64,000 nt of DNA from Vandiemenella viatica (lineage: Eukaryota > Arthropoda > Insecta > Orthoptera > Morabidae), in assembly GCA_031002005.1 (NCBI GenBank), contig JARYHS010013631.1, forward strand, positions 63,299,832 to 63,363,831, given 5' to 3'. Position numbers and translations under genes: made by a program. Of the stretch, positions 47,100-58,615 are shown one piece after another (the first letter of the stretch is position 1; every line of letters begins with the position of its first letter). A model generated the notes under the pieces. It was not told the origin of the DNA. It saw only the letters and a list, made by a program, of their open reading frames with translations, and did no database searches.

Positions 47100-47390
47100 T
47101 AATATGCGATTCAAGTTATATTTGTATCCAGCATACACAATTCTTAAGGACTAACATTGCATAAAGTTCTAATTGAAATCAACGATCAAGAATTCAATTT
47201 AGAAAGAACAAATTATGTAGCGATTTCAAGAACTAAAACATACGAAAGATTTGTTTTTGCACAAGAATTTCAGCGGCGGAAACTTGAGAAAAATAATCTG
47301 CTTGCCTATTTTGAAAAGAAGAAAAGGTTTCTGCGTTCGATTGAAGAATTCTATAATAATATATATGTCATAATAATATTAATATTTTGA
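47100..47390 (+). pseudogene. PIF1/Helitron-type helicase C-terminal relic
   Basis: Positions 47110-47145 read FKLYLYPAYTIL, corresponding to the 'F.L.PAYA.TIHKSQG' motif of PIF1-family helicases. After a frame change the 47157 frame gives KVLIEINDQEF then ERTNYVAISRTKTYERFVF, matching 'VVIDIN..EF..G.TYVAISRVKTL' (motifs V-VI). It ends with an R/K-rich tail and a stop at 47390. The Walker motifs are absent, so the piece is a truncated helicase, most simply from a Helitron or a retroposed PIF1-like gene. I could not place Helitron termini. Confidence 0.6.
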
Positions 47391-48593
47391 ATTAATTTAA
47401 ATTAAAATTACATTTTTCTACAACATCTTAATAATATACAATACGGGAAATAATCAAATAAATCTGTGGGAAATTGTCAAATTCTACACTTTAATAGAAT
47501 TACCTATTTAAAAAAATCTAAAAAAGTAGTTTTCAACTCGTTAACAGATCCTAGGTGCTTTTAGCCTATTTCTCAATGAGTGACCGTTCGGGGTTGTATT
47601 TAACGTATCGTGGAGCTGACAGCAGCACCTTCATTCTGTATTGGGTCATGTAATGAAATACAAAGAACTGCCATCAGAAATCCCACCGAATGGGTCCTTC
47701 ATAAGGTTTTAACGTTGCCTACCATCATTTTTATTCTGTATTAACATGATGCCGAAGTTGTAATAGTGATAATGAAACTGTATACTGACGATGGAATTAA
47801 AGACCAAAATTTTTCCCTGTATCTGAACACCGTAATACTGCGTACGACGGAAGTAATAAGTGGCAAGTTGACTAGTTTGCTAACTCATTCGATGCGGGCC
47901 GCCGTCGCGCGGTGGAAGTTACGCCCCTGTCAGGTAGGCAGACCCGCTACCATGAACGTGTTGCCGCTAATTTACAGCGTTTGCATAGCGGGCGGGCCTG
48001 CCGTAAACGTCCTAGGGGCTCCCGCTAACTCACACAGCTAGTCAACATCCGACACGTCGCTCTCCTGCGTAAATGCGTTTTTCTGTTACGACCGCAGTGC
48101 TAGGGCGACACCGACTACTACACGTGGCTTCATTCGTTGTATGATATAATCAGGCAGCTCTAATGTTACAATTTGCTCCATCACCATCTGATTTTATCAT
48201 TGTATTCGAATAGCATGTGTAGCATAACGAGCATCAAACAAAAATTAAAACAGACTAGGTTACTCTGAGAAAAGTTCGTTGTCATAGGAACAAGAGAGTA
48301 AGAAACCGAGCAAGCGATGAAAATCGGAACCTTTATAATTGGATACCTGATTTTTTAATTCAGCTTGGATAAATAAGATAACGAATGATATGAAAGTTTG
48401 TTATTAGTCAAATAAAATAGATGAAATTCATAAATTTGAAGATTTGTATTATAAACGAAATAAACGTGACTTGTATACCTTGGCGACCGAAAAAATATAA
48501 AAAGCGAGTCCGACAGCTATATACATACGACAGATGCATCACAATAAGTACAACACTTTTTAGTAACAGATCCTGATGTGTGAGTAGTTAGCG
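47391..48593. other. Non-coding; CpG-rich block at 47880-48110
   Basis: Positions 47880-48110 are locally GC-rich with frequent CG (for example GCGGGCCGCCGTCGCGCGG), in strong contrast to the flanks. A 91-codon frame crosses it but shows no family. It may be a small CpG island, an untranslated exon or a fragment of an unrecognised repeat. Confidence 0.35.
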
Positions 48594-48713
48594 TTAAGCC
48601 TTGGATACACTAGGGGACAAATGGAGCGACATGCCGCGCGGCATGTCGCTGGACAACACCCGGGAACACTGCCGCGGAACATTTAGCAGACACACTAGTC
48701 AGTTGTTGCAGAT

Positions 48714-49090
48714 ATGTTGCCCGAGGAGGTTGCGTTGGTTAGTGCTGCGTACATACTTATATCAAGTAGTTCAGCGAAACGCAAAAGAAAGAGAAGGTGG
48801 TGGATGAGGAATTACCTACTACAACGAGAAAGAACAGTTAATATTCTGAGTCATCTTCGAATGTCTGACGGATCATTTGGAACCTTCGGTCGAATGTCAA
48901 CATCTGAATTTTAAACTTTGTTACAAATGATTGAACGTGTTATTTCCAAACAATATTACTGAACGCTGTTGGTCCTCATATGAGACTTGGAATTACCTTA
49001 AGATACATGTCTCCTGGAGACTCCTACGCATCCGTGTCATACACTATTATAGTGTCGAGACAAGTGAAGTAGAATAGTACCAGAAGTGTG
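48714..49090 (+). pseudogene. PIF/Harbinger transposase N-terminal relic
   Basis: The frame from 48714 gives SAKRKRKRRWWMRNYLLQRE, followed by RTVNILSHLRMSDGSFGTF and RMSTSEF, the family's N-terminal segment ('RRWW.RP.L..R...G.Y..L...L...D...F..F.RM....F..L'). Beyond a stop, other frames continue with LLLQMIERVISKQY, RLGITLRYMSPGDSYASVSY and IVPEVCK, the 'LA.TLRYLATGESY.SL' and 'IVPEV..AI' blocks. The catalytic DDE half is not seen. Confidence 0.85.
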
Positions 49091-49369
49091 TAAGTAACTA
49101 ATAACTGCATGGATTATTATTATTATTTTTTTTTTTTTTTTTTTTTTGTAAAGGTGTGTGAATAAAAATATATTTAATTTTTATAAATAAATGTTTTTAT
49201 TCATTTAACATCAACAGGAATCGGGAACTTAAGAATGCAATATATGGGTAATGGTCAAAACTTAAAATTATTGGGTGTTCCACGAATCCATGTCTTAAAC
49301 TATTTGTTCAAAGTGCTCATTGAAATGCTCTGGACAAATATTACGAGATACGGTACTATATCCCTGACT

Positions 49370-49490
49370 CATTCACATCATCTCGTCCACTGCCAGTAGT
49401 TTTCGCAGATGTTAACTTCTTCTTTTCACGAATAAACTGTGAGCGGAAGGTATATACTTTGCCCTCTATTTCTTTTCTTGGCAATTTTAG
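49370..49490 (-). pseudogene. MADF-type accessory protein piece of Harbinger
   Basis: On the minus strand: LPRKEIEGKVYTFRSQFIRE, then KKKLTSAKTTGSGRDDV, matching MADF/Myb-like proteins ('K.L..LR..F.RE..K...S..SG.GADDVY'). PIF/Harbinger elements carry such a DNA-binding partner. The conserved 'Y.S.W.Y...L.FL' continuation is shifted or decayed. Confidence 0.65.
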
Positions 49491-49548
49491 AGCATTTTAT
49501 TTTTATAATCACGGTTTGAAGTGTCCCATAATTCTGGAACAGCTCGAT

Positions 49549-49749
49549 GTTTTTTTTTTAATGGCATTCGGCTACTGGGCCATGCAGCCAGCTCAATGTG
49601 ATTTGTTGCTATCAAGTATTGTCACAAGGACACTACAACACGGACAAGACATTCACAAACACTAAACAACCATGCCCTCGGCCGGACTCGAACCGGCGAC
49701 CTTCGGTACACGGAGCTAGCACTCTAGCCCCTACGCTAACGAGGCCGGC
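49549..49749 (-). mobile_element. SINE family B nested in Harbinger, with target duplication
   Basis: On the minus strand: head GCCGGCCTCGTTAGCGTAGG, B-box GGTTCGAGTCCGG (about 49682-49695), GCATGGTTGTTTAGTG, and GAGCTGGCTGCATGGCC to GAATGCCAT, with a T run (49550-49559) as tail. Flanks AGCTCGAT (49541-49548) and AGTTCGAT (49750-49757) are an 8-bp target duplication with one mismatch. It inserted into the already non-coding part of the Harbinger element. Confidence 0.93.
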
Positions 49750-50044
49750 AGTTCGATTAGTTCAAGTAGGATTTCGTTTGCCCACAGCACTGACATAACA
49801 CGTTGCGCACAGGACTACACTCGGGTACAAATGAAGCGGGACTGACGCGCGATGTTTTCGCTCTGGAAGCGGCAACACACAACATGCCCCGCAGCATGTA
49901 CATGTTGCTCAAAATGTTGCACACAACGTTGTGGAACAGCGGAGTACGTTGCAGGGTCACCCAGATTCAGTGTTGCCCATCACATTTGTCGCCTAGTGTA
50001 TCCGGCCCTTTGAGGTCTCTTATTATGAAAAACGAGTGATTTGA

Positions 50045-50150
50045 TCCCTCATCATCCCATACAGATTTTGATTTTTAGTGGGTTTTCCGGAATCACTGTA
50101 AGGGTAAATACTGATATGGTCATTTAAAAATGAAATAGCCGAACTACAGT
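50045..50150 (+). mobile_element. SINE family A fragment
   Basis: A short degenerate body piece (CCATACAGATTTTGATTTTTA, GTTTTCCGGAATCACTGTAA, GATATGGTCATTTAAAAATG), lacking head and tail. Confidence 0.5.
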
Positions 50151-50559
50151 TATTGTATTAAAATATGAGTATTACGTCTGTGCCAATAATCTCTTTGCAG
50201 ATGAAACTTACATCTACTTCACAGCAAAATCAACATAAAAACTACTCCACAGTCTGGAATCTGGTAGGATGTGACAAAAGGAGTCTTCCTCAAAACAGGC
50301 AAGTAGAGTTGGATTAGTCAGCCAATTGCATTCCGGTTTTCCATGGAAGATTTGGTTGAAGGTCTTAGGGGCACATAAGAATTTCAGCTTGTCCGATAAA
50401 ACAAACCGGAGACCTACAGTTTTCAAGAAACACAACTTGGGGTTATTATAAAAGTTAATAGCACATATACTTTTAGACAGCCATGTAACTATTATCGCTG
50501 GTCACGATATTAGCGTTGTGTCTACTATACGGGCGGAGAGATTATGGGGATAGATTATA

Positions 50560-51000
50560 AAGTTCTCCATCTAATACAGAGGTTATGTACCTGGGAGAAG
50601 TAGAAGTTAGCTATGAAACCTTGATTAGATCTTGCTTGAGTATGGTGAGATCGTTAGTATTGGACCCACGTTATGGATATCGAATTCATTGATTGATAGC
50701 AGCGCAAAAGATTGTAGCTGCATTTGTGTTTAGAAATTACTAACTGATGTGATGATAGAACTAAAGTGATAATAGTTGAAATACAGGATGTGGATGACAA
50801 GAGTGATAGGAATCTATACGCTCTGGATTAATACGAACGAAGAATTTGGAAAAGAATCTAGAAGGACAGTGGGGAATACTGACATAAATTAGCACTCGAT
50901 ATTAAGGATAACGGTGTAAGAAAGTTTTCCTTTGTGCTTAATAAAGCTAGGAACAAAATTGAGTTATCTATAAACTAAACAAAAGATATACCTCAGATAG
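50560..51000 (+). pseudogene. Possible LINE C-terminal relic
   Basis: Plus-strand translation gives TLIRSCLSMVRSLVLDPRYG, then IAAQKIVAAFVFRNY, resembling the 'LVRP.LEYAS.VWDP......IE..QRRAARFV...Y' segment that follows the RT domain in many LINEs. Later pieces (RRIWKRI) fit loosely. Without the catalytic motifs or a 3' tail this stays tentative. Confidence 0.4.
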
Positions 51001-53829
51001 TAAAATAATTGAAAGTAAAACCTGGTTTATCGCATAAATAGATGTCTCCTTTCAATAGTCGCTATGTGAAAACTACGATATTAAATTTCTTGATTCGGCT
51101 GCTAAAAGTCAGCTTGATTAATTGTATACTTCTAATTTTTTTTATCATGCTGTGTTATATGTATAGTAGTGTCGTTGGCCACATTAAAGTGCGCTAAAAA
51201 GATATGACTGATGAAGCCTAGGGGATTCGATGGACTGGAGTCCGATAAGGACCTGTCACAGAGTTAGTTGGCTTCATGATGTTCAGTTACCTGCCACTCA
51301 CGTCTCTATTTTTCTACTTTGTCAGAAACTAAATCGGTACTCACCAAATCTAAGAGCAGGCTTGGCATTCTGGATGGACTGGTTGTATCAAGTTATTTAC
51401 CCATATTTCGTCATTTTTTAAAATGAATATTATGATGATTCATTTTATAGTGTAACGAGCCTATTAATGCCTATTTTAACAATTAGCCTGGCCTGGTGAC
51501 AGTGTATTATCTTATAGTAAAACCTGCAAAGTTTGTTACTAAAAAAATTTACTGTTACCAAACAAGAAAACACAGTCACAATAACCAACAGTCTTAGACA
51601 ATACTTCCGCCAAGACTTTACTCCAAACCATGGTAACAAATGCTCAAAAACGTTTATTTCTTCAATTAGTTCCTATTCGACATATATAATGAGATATATG
51701 ATACCTCTGCGTGATATAAGAACTGTATTTGTTGTTCTGAGACTTTACTTATGATTTTAACATTTGGTTTTTTTTTCGGTTTTCGATTAACATTTCTTGT
51801 CTCCCTTGTTACTAGTAAATTCCTTCAAAACCAACTAACAATGGTTTTTTGCACCTGCTACTAGAAGCTACCTAATCGTGTGCCGTCTCTCTGTATACTT
51901 GCAACAACCATCTCGACACAGACTTTATCAGTCCTAAAGAAGTTCTGCCTCCTTCAGCATTCAATGGACTTCAAGATATTATTTTCCATCAGTGAATTTT
52001 CTGATTTTATTCAAATGAATTAGCAAAAATCCATTAATACTGAAATACGATATAACCAAAACACTAATTACGAAAATCACAGAAAGTCATTTACTTAATT
52101 ATTTCGGAAAAAATTAATAGTCTACAGTAGGATCATATCGCATTCCGGCTGAAATACACATAATGTGTTTTCTGAAAGCTGCAAGATAGACCTTGATCAA
52201 TAGACTCAGTGCTAAATAACTACTAACAGTGGAAATGTTCACTCTTCCAGAATTATACTGCGATCTGTCTTTGTTAAGTAGAATTAAATAAATTTCGTAT
52301 CACAAAAATGGCTTATTGAAAGCTACTGCAACATTTGAAGAAAAATAAAATGTTACCTACATAGTTTTTCAAAGTACATATATAATTTTCTATATGGAGA
52401 TTCCGAGGCTCTCTCAATAACCTAATTTTAATTCTGTCACGAGATACTGAAGGGTATGATAAAAGGTAGAATGGCTGTGTATTTGCTCCACTGCGATTGT
52501 TTTCATATTTTTTCATTGTAACATTACGTCTTCTTATTAGGGTCAAAACAAGACCTTCAGTTACGTATAAGAGAAAATAGGTGAGGGATCATTTTGAGGA
52601 AATATCTCAGCATTGATGCGAAGTGAGTTTTTGAAACAACTGAAATCTGGGCTCTGTATGACTTAACGAGGAATAGAACTAGGGCACCTCTTGTTTAACA
52701 GGTTCAGAAGAAGTATGAAGATAACTATGTTCACACCGTGATCGGGTCTCCTGTAAATATCGATAAATACTTGCAGTGGCTGTCTTGGCATTTTGGAAGC
52801 CTTACCCTCAGAATTCTTCCTACATATTTTTTTAAATAACTTACTTCGTTTCACGTAGTAGTTTCAGTGGACAGCCTGCAGCGCGCGTTGCCTGTACTCC
52901 AGGGGAAGAGACTGTTTTTCAGAGCAGCTTTTGTTTCTGCAGTAGCTACAGTTCTCAATGTGGACAATCCGATTAAATTCAGACAGCTTTTTGTATTTTA
53001 ATCTAATTTTCTTTGGACTGAAACGTCCCTTCTGAGAAGTAGGAAAAGCGGTAGGGAATACATTTAACTTGTTATTCTCTATAACATGTTTTTTGACAAG
53101 ACAGGAAAAGATTAAAAGTAAAATATGCCCTGAATTCATAAGGATGAAACAATGCTTTACTCAATTTAGTATGAATATAGTTTATATCATCAAAACAAGA
53201 TAAGCATATGCAAGAAATCATATACTAGTAACGTCATCTTATCTGTACGTTGACAGTAAATACAGATATGAAGCACGTCTCTTCCAAGGTGAACCGTTCT
53301 TGAATATAAGCACTAGCATATGAAAATTTGGGACGTAGAGTTAGTTTCAGCTATCCATTATTAAATAATGTTGGCAGCTCCGCAATAGCGTCAATGATCA
53401 TACGTACTGATCCAGTAATTGTACACCTATTTCATTTGTAGACCTGGCCCCACAAATTGTACCAAATTACGTTTCTTATCCTGGGAAGAGTTTTGAGACA
53501 TCTCCTGTATGAATAGTTGCTCTGTCCACCAATATTAGTCAAATCCATTTTGACATTCTCCCTATACGATGCTAAATTTTGAAACTGTCAGAAATTTTAT
53601 GCCTTAAATTTCTGCAAACTAATGTTAAATGTCTAATGTTCCACTTGTCCTCATTTCATAATATAATGTGTGGAGTATCGTTTTTATTCGTGGCAGGAGG
53701 GAGGGTGAAGGGGCGGGAGGCTGGGGGAAGGGTCAAGGGGAGGGGGAGAATTGGGCTGGATGACTCATTAACTTTGAAGGCGTACGAGCTTTTGAGGTAA
53801 AAAAACTGGAGATAAATTGGCCGTAATTT
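51001..53829. other. Non-coding, nothing recognised
   Basis: AT-rich DNA with numerous short frames and no conserved motif on either strand. Confidence 0.4.
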
Positions 53830-53940
53830 TATCAAGTGATTTCTTGAAATATGGAAAACCGAAATCTGGGTGTCTGGACCTGAGATAGAACACGCCGCAT
53901 CCTCGCGAATGCACAGACACCATGCCATAAAAAGTCAAAA
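53830..53940 (-). mobile_element. SINE family A fragment, degenerate
   Basis: Minus-strand body start with CAGACACCCAGATTTCGGTTT and CAAGAAATCACTTGATAAA, and a head remnant with a decayed B-box (TCTATCTCAGGTCC). The copy is old. Just upstream, 53695-53750 is a G-rich simple stretch. Confidence 0.55.
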
Positions 53941-54824
53941 GCCGGGCAAGTACGAATCAAATACTACAACGACTAACATCAGTATCGCCAGAGCGCTCTG
54001 GTGATTATGCGTCTAACTGGGAACTGAAAAATCCAAAGTTTGCTGTCATTTTCAGAGGTCCTAATCCAACCTTCAGCACTTTAATAGCTTGCTTTGTGCG
54101 TTTGAACTACACCAGAAATCTTCCATGGTTCAGATCTTACATTAAACTGTAGGTCCCCTGTAACTGATAGGATGGTTAGGCGGCTACCACAGAGGTAGAT
54201 TGTGTATATTTTAAAAACTTCCGTCATGATATCGTAAAGATTACAGAGAACTATTACTGTTATTTATATCATTAAATGATGTAGAAATGAACGAGATAGT
54301 TAGGTTATTACAAAATTAATTATATCCACAGTTTTTGTAATTATTTTGTTACGTGTCTACTACAAAATTAGGTCCTGATGTAGTAGACACTAGAGTACAT
54401 AGTGATATACCGTAGATTCATAGTGATATATATTCAAATCATTACCTCGTTATCGCAAAAATAAGAGTACTTCATAGATGGATGAAAAGACTGAATAAAT
54501 AAAAGTTAGTGTGTGAACTAAGTGTTGTAGACCTGAGAATCTTCTCAAAGAATCTGAGACTGAATACATTTTCACAGTGTAACAGGTAGTGACAGTGAAA
54601 CCTTGAACCAAACGAAATAGAGTTTAAACGTAGAAACAGCTATACTGCATCATTACATGCACACGTTACCATAATTACTTGGGAACAACTTTCAAAACAA
54701 ACTTTTGTGATGTTACGAGTTAATCGATTCATTGTAATGGAAGTTGTTAATAACATTACGAATATCGGTGTTACATTCTGTCGAGTCAAAGAAATTACTT
54801 TTCCCTCTCTGACTGCTCATTTTA
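53941..54824. other. Non-coding, nothing recognised
   Basis: A weak tRNA-like head at about 53990-54090 is too degenerate to call. The remainder is AT-rich. Confidence 0.35.
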
Positions 54825-54830
54825 GTGTAG

Positions 54831-55130
54831 CAGTGTTTCCCAACGTGGGGCCCACGGCCCACAGGGGGGCAATTTGGTTTTTTCAGGGGGGCAATTTAGA
54901 AATTGACTTGATACGACTTTACCGCTTTCTCTTCGGTTGATTTAAATGCAATGCTAGATATCTATACAAAATATAGCAAAAAAGCAAATTCTTAAAACAG
55001 TGCTGTAAATAATTATTAGGTATAGTTTCGTTTGATGTTAGCAAAATATTTTTTTAATTAAAAATTAGGTGTGGGGGGCAAAATAATATTAAAAGTGGGA
55101 CATGACCCAAAAAAGGTTGGGAAACACTGG
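54831..55130. mobile_element. hAT-type MITE, 300 bp
   Basis: Starts CAGTGTTTCCCAACGTGGGG and ends AAAAAAGGTTGGGAAACACTG, a 16-17 bp terminal inverted repeat of the kind common in hAT non-autonomous elements. GTGTAG occurs immediately outside both ends (54825-54830 and 55131-55136); a perfect 8-bp duplication is not preserved. G-rich subterminal tracts and an AT-rich core, with no coding capacity. Confidence 0.85.
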
Positions 55131-55189
55131 TGTAGACACTACAGTGTGGACAGGAGAAGGCAATATAATACTTAGTTAAAACCACATAT

Positions 55190-55335
55190 GCCTAAGAGCG
55201 GAGTCAAACTGGCGCCCCTTACAATGCGAAGCTAACTGTTGTTGTTATTGGCGCTTTAAGGCACGTCGACATTGAGGTCATTAGCGCCCTATGAAGCTAG
55301 CGTGCTAACTCTTACACCGTTAGGAGCCAGCATTT
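55190..55335 (-). mobile_element. tRNA-like SINE head split by a 58-bp insertion
   Basis: The minus-strand sequence resembles a SINE head (GGCTCCTAACGGTGTAAGAG ... GTTTGACTCCGC). It is interrupted at 55235-55292 by GTTGTTATTGGCGCTTTAAG-type DNA. The insert is flanked by GAAGCTA on both sides (55228-55234 and 55293-55299), the mark of a target duplication, so this is a very short retroposed fragment. Confidence 0.6.
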
Positions 55336-55940
55336 TGTTAAGTAATAAAACAAGTTCCCACTAGTTAGCTTTTAAGGTAATATCACACGTCGCTAAAATA
55401 TAGCGGAATTTTAAGAATTTTCATTCAAGAGAAAGAGGAAAGATTTGGTGTCATTTGGTGGTGTTGATGTCTTAATTGTTTTTCTCAACACTAAGAAATA
55501 CAATTTTGGTTGGAACGACGCATTTGCCATTTTATTTCTTCTGAATTTAACGGTACTCATTTGTTGACATTGTCGTAAGATTTTCTGGACACTCGACTTA
55601 AATGAAACTTGCCAGACTTAATTTGAAAAATGGTTGTAATTCTTGTCAGTCGGTTTGCAAGTACTCTGAGATACATATTTATAAAATGAATACATGCATA
55701 AAGTTTACAGTAGTCTATTGTTGTGCCGTTCGATTTTTGCGTCACAAGCTGACGGGGGTATACACTTCATCACAGTTAGCACAATCTTGGAGTCGTGTGC
55801 TGTTTCCGAGATTTTCTGTTGGCTGTCTCGAGCGAGCGGTCTCTCTCCCGGGATTACGTGACCAGAATGGCTTCATCGCTGCTACCTGCGCAGCACGCCC
55901 AGACGGAGAAACACGCGTTTACGAGTCGTTCGTAATTTCT
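55336..55940. other. Non-coding, nothing recognised
   Basis: No family match; a 123-codon frame (55602-55973) runs into the LINE relic and has no domain. Confidence 0.35.
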
Positions 55941-57300
55941 TCTTCCCTTTCGTCAGTCTTTAAACTGGTTTGATGCAATCCTTTATCTCTTGCTTCCTTG
56001 AGCTCTCCTCTTCATTTCAGCATACCCATTACAACTTACGTCCTTGGCTATCTGCTTTATATAATCTAATCTCTGCCTGCTTCTACTGTTCGTTCATTCA
56101 ACTATTTCCTCCAGTAACAATGTAACCAATACCTCATGCATTAAAATATTATTCAACAACCGGTCTTTTCTTTCTGTGATACTATTCCACAAACTTCTTC
56201 CATTCCCATCGTTTCCAGAACACGTTCATTTTCTGCTGTATCAGACCTTAATTTTTAACATCCTTCAGCAATACTACATTCCTCGGTGCATTTATATAAT
56301 ACAGCGTCGAAACTTTTTTTTTCAAATCCTAGTTTAATGTTTGATGTTAAAAAAGTTTCTTTTTCCAAGGGTCCTGTTTTCGTTAGTGCAATTCTGTTTC
56401 TGATGTTTTTGAGGTCCTATTTGCTTCGTCTATCTGTTGTAATTTCAATTCCAAAATTTCTTCTGCTACTCTTTATATTACTTACCTACAAATTAAAATA
56501 TTATGACTCCCTTACCCCGAAATCAAATGCCAGCTTGTGGTCATGGCCATTTCTGCCCTCTTCTCCCGATTCTTCTACGAATTTCCAGCCAAACCTCATA
56601 ACTAATATATGTCTCTTTTTTATCATATCATTTACCAATTATGTTCTGTAGTCATTTTCAATAAATCTATCTGCCCTCTTTTAAATCTACTTCAACTCGC
56701 CTATTTGATATTATAAAATGTAATTTCCACACTACACCACCATATTTAAGTAATGGTCGGGAAAATATTTTCTGATCCAAATTCCTTAATTCTCTGATTC
56801 ATCTGCTCATCCCTTCTACGATGAATTTTCAAACTTCTTCCTAACACTTCACTTGCCTAATGTGCCGTGCCTAAAATTGTACCAAATAATTTACAGTTAA
56901 TGTTGTCAATAGGCAATTCCTACCGTCATCTATAATACTAAAAAAAAATCTTCTTTTAATCTATTTACCTAATAAGTTGCCTTTATTCGGCATTTATATT
57001 CATTCCATACTGATTTATCCAGACAGATATCCCATCCATATCCTCGTGTGGCTGTTCATATTCCTCTCCCGTTTTAATTTTATTACATGTCCTTATGTCA
57101 TTCGCAAACAACGTTACTTCTGACTTTAAAACACCAACACAATCATTCAGTTAGTTTAATGGTCCCGGTACGCTACCCAGTGGCACTATCATTCTTACTT
57201 CTACCACTTTTACCACCGGATATCCTACATTAACTTTCTGCTTTTTAACTCTTAAGACTTTTTCTCTATAAAGTAATTTACTTTTTTTACACGCCAATAG
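55941..57300 (-). pseudogene. LINE relic (fourth lineage) with mutated RT motif
   Basis: Minus-strand, heavily decayed. About 57205-56990 reads VPLGSVPGPLN, ESEVTLFANDIRTC-like and GEEYEQPHEDMDGISVWIN, the region around the catalytic motif: 'GVPQGSVLGPLLF', then 'FADD' (here FAND), then 'L..DL..IS.W'. Toward 55950 the sequence AGTCTTTAAACTGGTTTGATG and the following blocks recall the 3' portion of a LINE common in grasshopper genomes (from memory). Numerous stops and frameshifts are present and no endonuclease is seen. Confidence 0.75.
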
Positions 57301-58229
57301 TTTTTACCTTATTTAGCACCATTCTATGACTCAATACGTCGTGGAGAAATCTAGCTCTACCATTATTCTTTTTATCTGAAACATCTTGGCCAACAACTTC
57401 TATTCGCATGAAATTCTCGTTACCATTTTGCAAACAAGTTTCTATGCTAACATACATTTCTGTTGTGTTTGCATTCGAATCGCTCCATCAACTTACGTAA
57501 TATACAAGTTAACCTAATCGCCAATTAATTTTCAACTCAGAGGGGATATGCCCTAAAATAAACAAAGTAGCAGAAGTGAACGAGCAGTCGTCATACATAA
57601 ATGTTAGTACTCACTTTCACACTGTATCGTAATACTTACTCAGCTAACATAAGTAAAACATAGGAAAAAATATCGTGACTTTTATTACTATGTTTTTCCT
57701 GTAATTTCGTTGTTTTGTGAAAATACCACTAAAAATAATTTGGTATATTTCAGAGTAATTTCTTTTCCATCTTGTAAATTCACATCAATTGGTTCTTTCA
57801 TCAAGATATCCATTTCATTCAAGTTACCTGGTAAGTTCGTTAATTTATCAACTACTTGGAGCTATTTTTGTGTGAGTAGTTGAATCAGAGCGTGTACACA
57901 ATTATCACTACAGTCGTATCTTACCGTACCTCCACACATCCAAACCTGCTTAAGTAATCACTGACCCAAATACGAACATAAGAGAGAGCGTCCTCACAAG
58001 TATATAATGGCCCAGGGGACTGGAGACAGAAGGAAAAGAGCACCGAGGCTGTTTGAACAGCGAATACGGGCTTGGCAGGGCGTCTGTCTGGAACAGAAGA
58101 GAGTAAAAAAAGGGGCAGGGGGCAGAGAGAGGAGTTTCGTGTTACGAACAGAATATGTGCCGTCGACGAAATTGCAGCTATATCTGCAGAATATAAAATA
58201 TAAAATTAAATTCCAATTAAAACAACAGA
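57301..58229. other. Non-coding, probably LINE-flanking
   Basis: No motif beyond possible upstream remnants of the minus-strand LINE. The 58007-58237 frame is basic but unassigned and may be the upstream part of the plus-strand LINE that follows. Confidence 0.35.
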
Positions 58230-58615
58230 ACATATAAAATAAACAGAGTCAATAAGAAAAAGGAGATTACTATTTTTTGGACATATGAACAGAATGGATG
58301 AAAACAGATTAACAAAAAAGATATATCAATTATCTTTGGGAGAAAGAATAAACAACAAGCTGGATTCAATATAAGAAAAGAGATAACTATGGAAAGAGAG
58401 ATTTTTAAAAAGAAGATATTAAGTATGGAAGAATACCATCGAGAAGAGGAAAGAAATCGGTCCAATGCGATGTGAGGAGAGAATGAGGAACACAGCGGAA
58501 TGATCAATGAATATTGGATTGAACGAGAGGAAAAACAACAACAAAGACTTGATAACTGAAATTAGCACGTGGTCCTAGCAGGCCTCATCGGAAAGAAGAA
58601 GAAAATTAAAGTTTT
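58230..58615 (+). pseudogene. LINE 3' end relic (fifth lineage)
   Basis: Plus-strand translation in shifting frames: RRLLFFGHMNRMDENRLTKK (about 58262-58321), then a lysine-rich segment, then RCEERMRNTAE and a 'GPSRPHRKK'-like end at about 58574-58605. This matches the C-terminal tail of an insect LINE group ('RRL.FFGHLYRMD..RLTK.I' ... 'W.EE.R..HS..MK.YW' ... 'RGPSRPHRK'). Several stops interrupt it. Confidence 0.65.

Larger units (their letters stand above)
48598..50011 (+). mobile_element. PIF/Harbinger element with nested SINE
   Basis: Inverted ends: TTGGATACACTAGGGGACAA after GCC at the left, and the complement of GGCCGGATACACTAGGCGAC at the right (to 50011). The plus strand encodes a Harbinger transposase N-terminus (48714-49090). 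The minus strand near 49370-49490 encodes a piece of the accessory MADF/Myb-like protein. Both partners in convergent orientation are the standard PIF/Harbinger layout. The DDE core between them is deleted or replaced by T-rich sequence. A 26-bp perfect palindrome (48625-48650) sits in the left subterminal region. TTA at 48594-48596 may be part of the target duplication, but the right side does not match exactly. Confidence 0.85.

Noticed and set aside
49680..49749. tRNA gene on the minus strand
   Set aside because: Same SINE family B structure, nested in Harbinger.
58007..58237. Basic 76-codon protein
   Set aside because: It precedes a LINE 3' relic in the same orientation and has no motif; more likely LINE debris.
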